The notes: generated by a model from the sequence alone, not told the origin. 64,000 bases of DNA from Methylobacterium haplocladii (GCF_007992175.1 NZ_BJZT01000011.1:1-64000), one strand, 5' to 3'. Numbered from the stretch's first letter, positions 41,332 through 52,113 are shown. Made by a program: numbers and translations.

Positions 41332-42234
41332 TCAGGCGGCCTGAGGCGCCGGCTGCCGTTCCTTCGATTGGGCCGGGCGCACGTCGAGGAGCAGACCGCA
41401 GAGCCGCGCCACCGTCTCCTTCATGTCGCGGCGGTGGACGACCTGATCGACCATACCGTGCTCGCGCAGGTACTCCGAGCGCTGGAAGCCGTCGGGCAGT
41501 TTTTCACGGATGGTCTGTTCGATGACCCGGGGGCCGGCGAAGCAGATCAGCGCGCCGGGCTCGGCCAGATGCACGTCGCCGAGCATGGCGTAGGAGGCGG
41601 TGACGCCGCCGGTGGTCGGGTTCGTCAGCACGACGATGTAGGGGAGCTTCGCCGCGTTGAGCCGGCGGATTGCGACCGTGGTGCGCGGCATCTGCATCAG
41701 GGAGAGGATGCCCTCCTGCATCCGCGCGCCGCCGGAGGCCGAGAACAGCACGTACGGCGTGCGCTTCTCGAGAGCGGTCTCGGCGCCGCGGACGAAGGCT
41801 TCGCCCGCCGCCATGCCGAGGGAGCCGGCCATGAAGGCGAATTCCTGGACGGCGATCGTCGTCGGCAGGCCACCCACGCGGCCGAAACCGATCTTGAAGG
41901 CGTCCGGCATGCCGGTCTTGGCGCGGGCCTCCTTCAGACGGTCGACGTACTTCTTCTCGTCACGGAACTTGAGCGGGTCTGTGGCGACTTCCGGCAGGGG
42001 AACGTCGATCCAGGTGCCCTCGTCGAACATCGTCTTGAGGCGCGCATGCGCGCTCATCTTCAGGTGATGCTCGGAGCCCGGGATCACCCAGAGGTTCTGC
42101 TCGACCTCCTTGTGGAAGACCATCTGCCCGCTGTCGGGGCATTTGATCCAGAGGTTCTCCGGCGTCTCGCGCTTGAACAGCGTCTTGATCCGGGGGCGCA
42201 TGACCTCCGAGATCCAGTTCATCGCCTCGACCAT
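41332..42234 (-). CDS. accD: Acetyl-CoA carboxylase carboxyltransferase beta subunit
   Basis: 300 residues. The carboxyltransferase core is complete ([83 protein letters not shown]). AccD joins AccA to move the carboxyl group from biotin to acetyl-CoA, the first step of fatty acid synthesis. The N-terminal zinc ribbon usual in E. coli is degenerate here: only one cysteine remains ([15 protein letters not shown] in place of the second CxxC), as I recall for other Rhizobiales. ATG 42234 is chosen because AAGGA sits seven bases upstream; GTG 42258 and ATG 42222 are alternatives. Confidence 0.95.
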   Translation of the reverse strand: MVEAMNWISEVMRPRIKTLFKRETPENLWIKCPDSGQMVFHKEVEQNLWVIPGSEHHLKMSAHARLKTMFDEGTWIDVPLPEVATDPLKFRDEKKYVDRLKEARAKTGMPDAFKIGFGRVGGLPTTIAVQEFAFMAGSLGMAAGEAFVRGAETALEKRTPYVLFSASGGARMQEGILSLMQMPRTTVAIRRLNAAKLPYIVVLTNPTTGGVTASYAMLGDVHLAEPGALICFAGPRVIEQTIREKLPDGFQRSEYLREHGMVDQVVHRRDMKETVARLCGLLLDVRPAQSKERQPAPQAA

Positions 42235-42374
42235 GCGAAAGTCCTTGTGGAAGACCACGGATATCGGAGCGCGTCGGTGCGAATGCCAAGGGGCATTGCG
42301 CTGCGCGGCTCCACCATCGGCCTGCGCTTTATCCCAGATCGAGTCGCGGCGAAACGGAGTGAATTCGGCGCAGC

Positions 42375-43361
42375 TCAGTCGGCAATGGCCGAGGCGGCGC
42401 CCTCGGGGTTCATCCCGTCGACCGGCGCGGGCCGCTTGCGAACCGGGCGCGGGGCGGCACTGGCGGTCGGCGCGCTGGTGTTGGCGCCGAGGCGGGCGGC
42501 CAGCGCGATGGCGCGGGCCTCGGTGAAGCGCAGGTGACAGAAGCCGTGTGCGCCCTCGCGGGCATAGGTGCGGCAGAGCTCTTCGCGGTCGGAGGAGAAA
42601 GCCGCCTGCTCCTGCACCACGGGGCGGACGTCCTGCCCGCGAAGCCGCTGGGTCATGACCTTGTAATTGTCACGCACCGCCTTGTCGGCGACGCCGCGGG
42701 CGCTGTCGAACTCGCCCGCGCGCGGGATCAGGCCTGCGGCAGGCGGTCCCCACAGGCCCTTCGGCGTGGTGGCGCAATCGGCGGCGGAGAAGGTGCAGAC
42801 CGGGTTGCCGCCGAGGGGCGTGGCGATGACGCCGCCGTCGACCACCTCAAAGCGCAGGGGGCATTCGGACGCGGCGGCCTCGAGGCGCGCGACGCCGTCG
42901 GGCTTGCCCTCGGAGGTCAGCGCGACGGCGCCGCCCGCATTGAGCTTCACCGTGCAGCTCTCGGTCGGCTGCGAGATCCTGGTGCCCGGCAGCGTTACCT
43001 TGGCCGTGACCCCGGAGCCGGCACGCTCGAACTTCAGGCCCCCGGTGAGGCCGTTGAGCATGAGGTCCTGGCCGTAGACGTTGTCGTCGGCCGGCGCCTT
43101 GAGCACCACCGGTTGGCGCGGCGGCGCGGGGGTTGCCGGCTTGGCGGCTTCGTCGCCGGCGGGCGGCGCACCCGGAACCCCGGGCGCACCGGGCGGAGGC
43201 GGCACCGGCGTGCCGGGAATCGGCTGGCGCGGTACGGGGGGCTTGGCCGCACGCCCGATCCCGAACAGCTCCTCGAAGAAGTTCTGGGCGCTCGCCGGGT
43301 CGGGCCGGGCGACGGACAGCGCGAGGGCCGAGAGGACGAGCAGGGTGCGGGGGAGGCGCAT
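42375..43361 (-). CDS. Secreted protein of unknown function with proline-rich linker
   Basis: 328 residues with a signal peptide ([25 protein letters not shown], then QNFFEELFG). A proline/alanine-rich linker (about residues 39-85) is followed by a beta-rich region with six or seven cysteines ([25 protein letters not shown]) and a C-terminal helical segment [29 protein letters not shown]. It ends in a low-complexity proline/alanine tail. Paired cysteines suggest disulfides in the periplasm. I do not recognise the family. ATG 43361 gives the cleanest signal peptide; 43397 is possible. Confidence 0.7.
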   Translation of the reverse strand: MRLPRTLLVLSALALSVARPDPASAQNFFEELFGIGRAAKPPVPRQPIPGTPVPPPPGAPGVPGAPPAGDEAAKPATPAPPRQPVVLKAPADDNVYGQDLMLNGLTGGLKFERAGSGVTAKVTLPGTRISQPTESCTVKLNAGGAVALTSEGKPDGVARLEAAASECPLRFEVVDGGVIATPLGGNPVCTFSAADCATTPKGLWGPPAAGLIPRAGEFDSARGVADKAVRDNYKVMTQRLRGQDVRPVVQEQAAFSSDREELCRTYAREGAHGFCHLRFTEARAIALAARLGANTSAPTASAAPRPVRKRPAPVDGMNPEGAASAIAD

Positions 43362-43573
43362 GACAAGTCTCGCCCGAGAAGCGGAGAAGGCGGCCATCGC
43401 GACACCGGTTTCGCGAGGGGCGAGGGGGCATCGACGGGGCTGGGTTGGGTGGCCCTCTAGCACGCGACCCGTGGCGGCGACGTGGCAGGCGCGTAACATT
43501 TCGAGGGCAAGGCAACCAATCGAACTGGAAAATCAGCGAAATTGGCTGGCGCGCGCCCGTCGCAGCCACCCGT

Positions 43574-43605
43574 CTTGCGGCTCCGCGACCACATTCATAT
43601 ATCCG
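43574..43605 (+). promoter_or_regulatory. Sigma-32 (RpoH)-like heat-shock promoter of dnaK
   Basis: CTTG at 43574, 18 bases, then CATATATCCG at 43596. This agrees with the alphaproteobacterial heat-shock consensus CTTG-N17/18-CYTATNTNNG at all fixed positions but one (A in place of Y). It lies about 165 bases before the dnaK start, leaving a leader of roughly 160 nucleotides. The remainder of the 43362-43771 gap shows no gene. Confidence 0.6.
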
Positions 43606-43771
43606 GCGAGGCACGGAGAGGGGGCCGATCCGACCGGGTCTCGGTGCGATCCCTCCCTCCTTCCGTTCCCATCGCTTTCAGATTTGCATCGCCCGTTAAG
43701 CCTAGAGCCATGGGCCGAGCTGCTTCGGGGCTCGGCGGTCTGCTTGAACAGTCCAACAGAGGGATCCCACC

Positions 43772-45688
<1,917 letters not shown>

Positions 45689-45709
45689 CACCGGGCCGTA
45701 CGGAAAAAG

Positions 45710-45741
45710 GGGGCCGGAGCGATCCGGCCCCTGCTCGTTTT
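45710..45741 (+). terminator. Terminator or attenuator between dnaK and dnaJ
   Basis: A 9-bp perfect stem GGGGCCGGA/TCCGGCCCC (45710-45718 with 45723-45731) with a GCGA tetraloop, followed by TGCTCGTTTT. It can end most dnaK transcripts, with read-through or a separate promoter giving less dnaJ. Confidence 0.8.
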
Positions 45742-45775
45742 ACGCTTACGTTTCAACATTTGATGACGACCGAGA

Positions 45776-45806
45776 CTTGATCCCCGAGCCCCGCTCGGGG
45801 ATCAAG
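45776..45806. repeat. 13-bp perfect inverted repeat before dnaJ
   Basis: CTTGATCCCCGAG (45776-45788) and CTCGGGGATCAAG (45794-45806) are perfect reverse complements around a five-base loop. It ends 26 bases before the dnaJ start codon, so it would form a strong hairpin in the dnaJ leader. GATCCCCGAGCCCCGCTCGGGGATC-like palindromes also occur as dispersed repeats in this group, so it may be an inserted element rather than a dedicated regulator. Confidence 0.6.
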
Positions 45807-45832
45807 CATGTCGAGGGGTTTCGAGGGCCGGT

Positions 45833-46990
45833 ATGTCGAAGCGGGACTATTACGAGGTCCTCGGCGTCACCAAGACGGTGACGGAAGTCGAGCTGAAGGT
45901 GGCCTTTCGCAAGCTGGCGATGGTCCATCATCCGGACCGGAACCCCGGCAACAAGGAATCGGAGATCGCCTTCAAGGAGGTGAACGAGGCCTATCAGTGC
46001 CTCTCCGACGGCCAGAAGCGTGCCGCCTACGACCGCTTCGGCCATGCCGCCTTCCAACAGGGCGGACAGGGCGGACCCGGATTCGGCAACGAGTTCGGCG
46101 ACTTCATGTCGGACATCTTCGAGAATTTCTTCGGCGACGGGCGTGGGCAGCCGGGTGCCGGAGCCGGGCGAGGCCGCGGCGGAGCCCCAGGCCGCGAGCG
46201 TGGCGCCGACCTGCGCTTCAACCTCGAGATCTCTCTGGAGGAAGCCTTTTCCGGCAAGACCGAGGCGATCAAGATCCCGACCTCGATCGCCTGCGAACCC
46301 TGCTCCGGTACGGGCGCCAAGCCTGGATCGAAGGCCCGGCCTTGCCCGACCTGCGGCGGCTACGGCCGCGTGCGCGCGGCGCAGGGGTTCTTCGCCATCG
46401 AGCGGACCTGCCCGAACTGCCATGGCCGCGGCGAGGTGATCGACGATCCCTGTCCGTCCTGCTCGGGCGCCGGCCGCGTCACCCGTGAGCGCAACCTCTC
46501 GATCAACGTACCTGCCGGCGTCGACGACGGCCTGCGCATCCGGCTCGCCGGCGAGGGCGAGAGCGGCCTGCGCGGCGGCCCGTCGGGCGACCTCTACGTC
46601 TTCCTCTCGATCGCGCCGCATACCTTCTTCCAGCGGGACGGGGCCGACCTGTTCTGCCGCGTGCCGATCTCGATGGTCACCGCGGCGCTCTCGGGCGAGA
46701 TTACCGTGCCGGTGATCGACGGCACCCAGACCCAGGTTCGCATCCCTGCCGGTACCCAGGCCGGCAAACAGTTCCGGATCAAGGGCAAGGGCATGCCGGT
46801 CCTGCGTTCGCGCGAGGTCGGCGACCTCTATATTCAGGTGTCCGTCGAGACCCCGCAGAACCTGACCAAGCGCCAGCGCGAACTGCTCCAGGAATTCGAC
46901 CAGTCGGCCTCCGCCGAGAACCACCCCGAGAGCGCCGGCTTCTTTTCCAAGGTGAAGGACTTTTTCGTCGCCGGGGCCGGACGTTCGTGA
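45833..46990 (+). CDS. dnaJ: Co-chaperone DnaJ (Hsp40)
   Basis: 385 residues with the full type A layout: J domain ([12 protein letters not shown], the HPD triad in [10 protein letters not shown]), a Gly/Phe-rich segment (about residues 75-120), the zinc-finger with four CxxCxGxG repeats ([32 protein letters not shown], about residues 155-220) and the C-terminal substrate-binding domains. It stimulates DnaK ATPase and delivers substrates. ATG 45833 is 145 bases after dnaK, beyond a terminator and an inverted repeat. Length and motifs are normal. Confidence 0.97.
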   Translation: MSKRDYYEVLGVTKTVTEVELKVAFRKLAMVHHPDRNPGNKESEIAFKEVNEAYQCLSDGQKRAAYDRFGHAAFQQGGQGGPGFGNEFGDFMSDIFENFFGDGRGQPGAGAGRGRGGAPGRERGADLRFNLEISLEEAFSGKTEAIKIPTSIACEPCSGTGAKPGSKARPCPTCGGYGRVRAAQGFFAIERTCPNCHGRGEVIDDPCPSCSGAGRVTRERNLSINVPAGVDDGLRIRLAGEGESGLRGGPSGDLYVFLSIAPHTFFQRDGADLFCRVPISMVTAALSGEITVPVIDGTQTQVRIPAGTQAGKQFRIKGKGMPVLRSREVGDLYIQVSVETPQNLTKRQRELLQEFDQSASAENHPESAGFFSKVKDFFVAGAGRS

Positions 46991-47180
46991 TCGCAAATCG
47001 CGGGATCAAACCGGAGAGCTTTCCTGTTATGGCTGTGGCAGCAGGTCGCGCCGGGTCGCGGTCTGCCGGCGACGATCGTGTCCAGGCGCCTGCGTCCGGC
47101 ACGGCAGTTGCCAGCTTGACTGTCGGAAGGCTTTCGTCGTCTAGCCTCTCCGCCCACTCCTGACCCGAGGGTCCCTGCTC

Positions 47181-47828
47181 TTGCCGCCGCTCCGCCGTTC
47201 CAGCGCAAAAGCCGTCGCCGTGCCCCGCAGCATGAGGGGTCCGGCGGGAGACCGACGGGACCCGCTGGAGGACGAGGCGCGTTTTCTGCGATCCTGGTTC
47301 GAGCGCCCCCTCGTCACCGGCTCGGTGACCCCGTCGGGCAAGATGCTCGCCCGAACGATGGCGTCCTACGTCGACCCGCGCATGAGCGGCCCGGTGATCG
47401 AACTCGGACCCGGCACGGGTCCGGTGACGGAGGCACTGGTCCGCCGGGGGATCGAGCAGGAGCGACTCATCCTCGTCGAGTTCAACCCGAAATTCTGCGC
47501 GCTGCTGCAGCGCCGTTTTCCCCGCGCCACGGTTCTGCAGGGCGACGCCTACCGCATCCGCGAGACGCTCAAGGGGCTCGTCGAGATGCCCTGCGCGGCG
47601 ACGATCTCCAGCTTGCCGCTGTTCACGAAGCCCATGGAGCAGCGCATGGAGCTGCTCCAGAGCGCCCACGACCTGATGCAGCCGGATGCGCCCTTCGTGC
47701 AATTCACCTACGCCGTCGTGCCGCCGATTCCGGCGAAGTGCGAGGCCGGCAGCTACACGGCCAGCCGCTCCAACAAGGTCTGGCTCAACCTGCCGCCGGC
47801 CCGTGTCTGGGTCTACCGCCGGCCGTAA
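47181..47828 (+). CDS. pmtA: Phospholipid N-methyltransferase (PmtA-type)
   Basis: 215 residues with the SAM-binding motif VIELGPGTGPVTEALVRRG, preceded by FLRSWFERPLVTGSVTPSGKMLARTMASYVDP, which is typical of the Rhizobium/Sinorhizobium-type phosphatidylethanolamine N-methyltransferase. The motif IV block SLPLFTKP and the segment FTYAVVPPIP fit as well. It would methylate phosphatidylethanolamine stepwise towards phosphatidylcholine at the cytoplasmic membrane face. The start is uncertain: TTG 47181 has GAGGG about ten bases upstream, while GTG 47220 or ATG 47232 (198 residues) begins nearer the conserved part. The family is related to KsgA-like methyltransferases, but the motif order argues for PmtA. 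Confidence 0.82.
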   Translation: MPPLRRSSAKAVAVPRSMRGPAGDRRDPLEDEARFLRSWFERPLVTGSVTPSGKMLARTMASYVDPRMSGPVIELGPGTGPVTEALVRRGIEQERLILVEFNPKFCALLQRRFPRATVLQGDAYRIRETLKGLVEMPCAATISSLPLFTKPMEQRMELLQSAHDLMQPDAPFVQFTYAVVPPIPAKCEAGSYTASRSNKVWLNLPPARVWVYRRP

Positions 47829-48056
47829 TCCGGGAGCCGTCCGGTAGCGATCGGCGCTCTGAACACACCCTGCAGGTCTGCCATCCGGTCGGGGAATGGC
47901 ACGTTCATCGTCTACGGCCAGCGCCGCGACGAGGAGGACGATCTCCGATCGCAGGCGTGGTTGGGATAGGACCGGCACTTCGCTCGAATTTTAGCGGTAC
48001 GTGTTCGAACCGGTTTCTAATCCCTTCATCCTCTTGGCGTTTCAGGGTGGCGAAGC

Positions 48057-48081
48057 GGAACCATTCCGCCATGTTTCCGTT
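48057..48081 (+). promoter_or_regulatory. EcfG-type general stress promoter of the His-rich protein gene
   Basis: GGAAC at 48057, 16 bases, CGTT at 48078: an exact match to the EcfG consensus. It lies 95 bases before the ATG of the histidine-rich secreted protein. The rest of the 347-base gap 47829-48175 shows no gene. Confidence 0.72.
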
Positions 48082-48175
48082 CGTTGCTACCCCCCTCAGG
48101 AGGCGTTCACGCCGGGGGGCGTAGGCCAGACACCCGACCGGTTCAGACCGGCGTGCGCAATCCAAGGAGTTCAGA

Positions 48176-48472
48176 ATGACCATGCATCGAGGCCGTACCC
48201 TGCTCGCTGCGGCCGCTCTCGCCGTCGGCGGAATCTTCGCCGCCGCGACCGGCTCGGCGCAGGCTGCTCCGCTCGCTCCGGCCGCCGTCGAGACCGTGGC
48301 CGGTGAAGCCGGCGCCACCGCCGTGCATTGGCGCGGCCACGGCCATCACTTCGGCCGCCACCACCACCATCATCGCCACTTCGGCTATGGCCGTCCGCGC
48401 CACCATGGCTGGCATCACCACCATCACCGCGGTCATCACCACCACGGTTTCGGCCGCCGTCACCACTGGTAG
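48176..48472 (+). CDS. Histidine-rich secreted protein
   Basis: 98 residues. A signal peptide (MTMHRGRTLLAAAALAVGGIFAAATGSAQA, cleavage before APL) precedes a mature chain whose last ~45 residues are nearly half histidine, in runs of two to five separated by glycine, arginine, aromatic residues and tryptophan (HHHHHRHFGYGRPRHHGWHH). Such tails bind Ni, Zn, Cu or Co; storage, buffering or stress protection in the periplasm is plausible. AAGGAG is seven bases before ATG 48176, and an exact EcfG-type promoter lies upstream, so general-stress induction is expected. I know of no named family. Confidence 0.85.
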   Translation: MTMHRGRTLLAAAALAVGGIFAAATGSAQAAPLAPAAVETVAGEAGATAVHWRGHGHHFGRHHHHHRHFGYGRPRHHGWHHHHHRGHHHHGFGRRHHW

Positions 48473-48475
48473 GCC

Positions 48476-48572
48476 AGAGCGTACTGCGTTTTCGCGAAAA
48501 CAGAAGCACGCTCTTGATAGTAGTCGTCGCGTGATGTTTTCGGGAAACCGGCTTCCACTTCCCGCATCACGC
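48476..48572. repeat. Two adjacent hairpin repeats between convergent genes
   Basis: Hairpin 1: AGAGCGT (48476-48482) with ACGCTCT (48508-48514), enclosing the perfect palindrome GTTTTCGCGAAAAC (48488-48501). Hairpin 2: GCGTGATG (48529-48536) with CATCACGC (48565-48572), enclosing a related TTTTCGGGAAACCGGCTTCC core. The two units look like diverged copies of one module in tandem. They fill the space between the His-rich protein gene and deoA and may terminate both. Confidence 0.65.
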
Positions 48573-48578
48573 TCCAAC

Positions 48579-49892
48579 TCAGCCGATGCGCTTGTGGATC
48601 GCTCGCGCGATCCCGGGCGCGTCGGCACCGATGCGGTAGGCGGCCCTCAGGGCTACGGCCGCGATGTCCGCGGCGTTCTCGTCACGCGCGTGGATGATGC
48701 CGAGCGGCGCCTCCGTGCCGACTGCATCGCACGGCCGCGCGAGCTCCGAAAAACCGACGGCATGGTCGATGTCGTCCTGCGGCCGAGTTCGCCCGCCGCC
48801 GAGGCCGATTACGGCGAGACCGATCTCGCGCGTCGCGACGCCGGTGACGTAGCCGGATCGCTCCGGCAGCACACGGCGGATGATCGGAGCTACCGACAGG
48901 ACATCCGCCGAGACACCTAAGGCATTCGACGGCCCGCCGAGTCCGGCGACCATCCGCTCGAAGCGTTCGGCGGCTTGGCCCGAGGCCAAGGCCTCTTCCA
49001 ACCGTGCGCCTGCGTCCGCCGTATCGGCGGCCAGCCCACCGATCACCAGCATCTCGGCCGCCAGCGCCAGCGTCACCGTGTGAAAGCGCGGCTCCCGGCG
49101 ACGCCCGGTCAGGTAGTCGACGGCATAGGCGATCTCGACGGCGTTGCCGGCGGCGGACGCGAGCGGCGCGTCCATGTCGGTGATCAGCGCCATCGTCTGC
49201 ATCCCGGCGCCGTTGCCGACGCCGACGATGCTCTCGGCGAGCGCCTGCGCCGCGTCTAGCGTGCCCATGAACGCGCCCGACCCCGCCTTCACGTCCATCA
49301 CGAGCCCGTTGAGCCCGGCCGCCAGCTTCTTTGACAGAATGGAGGCGGTGATCAGGTCGAGCGATTCCACCGTGCCGGTGACGTCGCGGATCGCGTAGAG
49401 GCGCTTGTCGGCCGGCGCGAGCTCTGCCGTCTGGCCGATGATGGCGCACCCGACATCTCGCACGACCGCTCGGAACCGATGGAGACCTGGCGTGGCGTCA
49501 TAGCCGGGAATGCTGCCGAGCTTGTCGAGCGTGCCGCCGGTATGGCCGAGGCCGCGCCCGGAGATCATCGGCACGTAGCCGCCGCAAGCTGCCACCATCG
49601 GCGCGAGCACGAGGCTGACCGCATCGCCGATGCCGCCGGTGGAGTGCTTGTCGAGGACGGGACCGGACAGGTCCCAGGTCAGCACCGTGCCGGACTGCGT
49701 CATCGCCCGCGTCAGCGCGACGCGTTCGTCCAACGAGAGCCCGCGAAAGAACACGGCCATGGCGAAGGCCGCCGCCTGCCCCTCCGTGACGCTGCCGTCT
49801 GTGAGCCCGGCGATGAAGCCGGCGATGTCGCCCGCGTCGAGCGCGCCGCCGTCGCGTTTCGCCCGGATGATCTCCTGCGGCAGTTTTCTCAC
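48579..49892 (-). CDS. deoA: Thymidine phosphorylase
   Basis: 437 residues of the thymidine/pyrimidine-nucleoside phosphorylase family: EIIRAKRDGGALDAGDIAGFI at the start, the phosphate-binding DKHSTGGIGDAVSLVLAPMVAACGGYVPMISGRGLGHTGGTLDKL, the SLDLITASILSKKLAAGLNGLVMDVKAGSGAFM block and the YVTGVATREIG element. It splits thymidine to thymine and deoxyribose-1-phosphate. The start is GTG 49892, whose last two bases overlap the deoC stop (GTGA), so it is coupled to deoC. It is the last gene of the cdd-punA-deoC-deoA operon. Confidence 0.95.
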   Translation of the reverse strand: MRKLPQEIIRAKRDGGALDAGDIAGFIAGLTDGSVTEGQAAAFAMAVFFRGLSLDERVALTRAMTQSGTVLTWDLSGPVLDKHSTGGIGDAVSLVLAPMVAACGGYVPMISGRGLGHTGGTLDKLGSIPGYDATPGLHRFRAVVRDVGCAIIGQTAELAPADKRLYAIRDVTGTVESLDLITASILSKKLAAGLNGLVMDVKAGSGAFMGTLDAAQALAESIVGVGNGAGMQTMALITDMDAPLASAAGNAVEIAYAVDYLTGRRREPRFHTVTLALAAEMLVIGGLAADTADAGARLEEALASGQAAERFERMVAGLGGPSNALGVSADVLSVAPIIRRVLPERSGYVTGVATREIGLAVIGLGGGRTRPQDDIDHAVGFSELARPCDAVGTEAPLGIIHARDENAADIAAVALRAAYRIGADAPGIARAIHKRIG

Positions 49893-50644
49893 GATGTCGC
49901 GTCCCGGGCCTTGGCCAGCGCGCCATAGAGGCTGCTCGCCCCGAGCCGCATCGTCTTGGCTGTCGCCCAGTCCGGGCCCATGATCCGGTCGGCCAAGCTC
50001 AGATAGACGGCCGCGTCGGCGACGGTCTTGAGCCCGCCCGAGACCTTCAGCCCACCGCCGCCATGCGTGGAGATCGCCCGCAGCATCACCTCGGCCGCTT
50101 CCGGCGTCGCCGAGACCGCGCTCTTGCCGGTGGACGTCTTGATGAAGTCCGCGCCGGCTTCGAGCGCGATCCGGCTCGCCTCGGCGATGCGATCGGGCGA
50201 GGGGAGCTCCCCCGTCTCGAGGATCACCTTGAGCAGCCGGCCACCGTCGCAGACCTCGCGGACCGCCGTCACCATGTCCCGCGCCAGCTCGCTCTCGCCG
50301 CGCAGCAGCGCGCGATAGGGCAGCACTAGGTCGATCTCCTGCGCCCCGTCGCGCACGGCTTCGACGGTGTCGTCGACGGCCCGCTCGACATCCTCGCCGC
50401 CCGCCGGGAAGTTGATCACGGTCGCCACCGCGATCGGATCCCCGTGCAGCCCGCGCAGGCATTGCCCCACGAACTGCGGCCAGACGCAGACGGCCGCGAC
50501 GCCCCCCTCGCGCGCCGTCCGGCACAGGACATCGATGGCGCTGGCACCGCAGGCATCGGCGAGGTCGGTGAGATCGAGGAGCGGGATCGCGCGGCGGGCG
50601 ATGATTGCGGCGGCATCCGCGAATGGGGTCTGGCTGGCTGTCAT
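49889..50644 (-). CDS. deoC: Deoxyribose-phosphate aldolase
   Basis: 251 residues, TIM-barrel aldolase. The Schiff-base lysine is in DFIKTSTGKS and a second conserved lysine is in GLKVSGGLKT; the INFPAGG segment and the EIDLVLPYRALL block also match. It cleaves deoxyribose-5-phosphate to acetaldehyde and glyceraldehyde-3-phosphate. Both ends overlap neighbouring genes by four bases: its ATG 50644 overlaps the punA stop and its stop overlaps the GTG of deoA. Class I aldolase residues are complete. Confidence 0.95.
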   Translation of the reverse strand: MTASQTPFADAAAIIARRAIPLLDLTDLADACGASAIDVLCRTAREGGVAAVCVWPQFVGQCLRGLHGDPIAVATVINFPAGGEDVERAVDDTVEAVRDGAQEIDLVLPYRALLRGESELARDMVTAVREVCDGGRLLKVILETGELPSPDRIAEASRIALEAGADFIKTSTGKSAVSATPEAAEVMLRAISTHGGGGLKVSGGLKTVADAAVYLSLADRIMGPDWATAKTMRLGASSLYGALAKARDATS

Positions 50645-51465
50645 GTTCCGATCGGCGATGAGGGCAGCGGCAGGCGCGCCACGAAAGCGGTAGTCAGGCG
50701 GGCGAGGTCGGCGGAAGCTCGGGCGGCGACCGATTTGGTCTCGGCATGGTGCGGATCGCCGCCACCGATGCCGGCCGCGCGGTTGGTGGCCACCGAGAGC
50801 GCGGCGACCCTCAGCCCGAGGAAGCGGGCCAGGATCGTCTCCGGCACCGTCGACATCCCGACGAGATCCGCGCCGAGCCGCCCGGCCATCCGCACCTCCG
50901 CCGGCGTCTCGAAGCTCGGCCCCGAGAACCAGGCATAGACGCCCTCGTACAGCGGCACACCGGCGTCTGCAGCCGCTGCGTGGAGCAGAGCGCGCAGCCC
51001 CGGGTCGTAGGCATCGGTCATCGGCACGAAGCGGGCGTCGCTCGGCTCGCCGAGCAGCGGGTTGAGGCCCGAGAGATTGATGTGGTCGCTGAGCGCCACG
51101 AGGCTGCCCGGCCCCGCCTCCGGCATCAGCGAGCCCGACGCGTTCGTGAGCAACACAGCCCCGGCGCCGAGCTCCTTCGCCACCGTCAGCGGCACCCGCA
51201 TCGCGGCGGCGTCGCCCGTCTCGTAGGCGTGCACGCGGCCCTCGAAGACCAGGACCGGTCGTCCCGCGAGGCATCCGCCATGCAGCGTGCCGCCATGCCC
51301 GCTGACGCCGATAGCCGGAAAGCCGGGAATGTCGGCATAGGCCAGCCCGACCCGTTCATCGAGCGAAGCGGCCAGACCGCCGAGGCCGGTGCCGGTGACG
51401 ATGGCGCAGGCATAGGGGCCACCGAAGCCCACCTCGCGCAGCCGCGTGCTTGCCGCCCCGGTCAC
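50641..51465 (-). CDS. punA: Purine-nucleoside phosphorylase (type II, PunA-like)
   Basis: 274 residues of the trimeric purine nucleoside phosphorylase family: AIVTGTGLGGLA phosphate loop, HGGTLHGG, FEGRVHAYE, LTNASGSLMPEAGPGSLVALSDHINLSGLNPL and the base-binding AWFSGPSFETPAEVRMAGRLGADLVGMSTVPE with the expected glutamate. It phosphorolyses inosine and guanosine (or their deoxy forms). The start is GTG 51465, overlapping the cdd stop as GTGA; no in-frame ATG exists in this region. It belongs to the nucleoside-salvage operon. The residue at the position that separates guanosine- from xanthosine-specific members was not decided. Confidence 0.9.
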   Translation of the reverse strand: MTGAASTRLREVGFGGPYACAIVTGTGLGGLAASLDERVGLAYADIPGFPAIGVSGHGGTLHGGCLAGRPVLVFEGRVHAYETGDAAAMRVPLTVAKELGAGAVLLTNASGSLMPEAGPGSLVALSDHINLSGLNPLLGEPSDARFVPMTDAYDPGLRALLHAAAADAGVPLYEGVYAWFSGPSFETPAEVRMAGRLGADLVGMSTVPETILARFLGLRVAALSVATNRAAGIGGGDPHHAETKSVAARASADLARLTTAFVARLPLPSSPIGT

Positions 51466-51902
51466 AACAGGTTCTCGGGGCCGAAGGAGGCGGGCAGCAG
51501 GGCTTCGATGGTGAAGCGCGCGCGCAGGCCGTGCGGATCGGCCACGAGCACGGGCGTGTCGCGCGCCGCAAACTCGCGGATGCGCTGGCGGCAGGCGCCG
51601 CAGGGCGTCACCGGGGCCGGGCCGTCGCCGAGGACGAGGATCGCTGCGATGCGCCTTCCGCCGGCCGCGATCATCGCCGCGATGGCGGCCGCCTCGGCAC
51701 AGGTGCCGACGGGGTAGGCCGCGTTCTCGACGTTGCAGCCGGCATGGACGCGGCCCGCCTCGTCGACCAGCGCCGCCCCGACCTGGAAGCGCGAATAGGG
51801 CGCGTAGGCGCGTGCGCGGACCGCGCGGGCCGCGTCGAACAGGGCCTCGAACATGGGGTGATCCGGCGCGGGATCGGAGGCCGGCGGGACCGGTGCGTGC
51901 AT
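51462..51902 (-). CDS. cdd: Cytidine deaminase
   Basis: 146 residues with the zinc site of tetrameric cytidine deaminases: C68-A-E70 (GTCAEAAAI) and P-C101-G-x-C104 (TPCGACRQ), plus the substrate-binding YSRFQVGAAL and NVENAAYP. It deaminates cytidine and deoxycytidine to uridines. ATG 51902 is followed by a proline-rich ~16-residue extension; the family core starts at MFEALFDAARAVRARAYAPYS, so ATG 51854 is an alternative. It is the first gene of the operon; the following GTG overlaps its stop. Confidence 0.92.
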   Translation of the reverse strand: MHAPVPPASDPAPDHPMFEALFDAARAVRARAYAPYSRFQVGAALVDEAGRVHAGCNVENAAYPVGTCAEAAAIAAMIAAGGRRIAAILVLGDGPAPVTPCGACRQRIREFAARDTPVLVADPHGLRARFTIEALLPASFGPENLL

Positions 51903-52113
51903 GGCCGATCATAGGCCCGAGCGGCCCGCTTCTGTCGAGAGGTCGCGTATCGGTCGACAAGCGCGGCGTGCCGGCGCTATCAGGCGATGATCAGGAGCAT
52001 TTTCGAGCGGAGCCGCTTCCGGTTCGCGTGACGAAAGTGCGGCCGACGGACGAGATGGAGCCGCTTTCGTGGATCGCAGATCGCGAAGACGGCTCCCGGC
52101 AGGAGGGGAAGGG

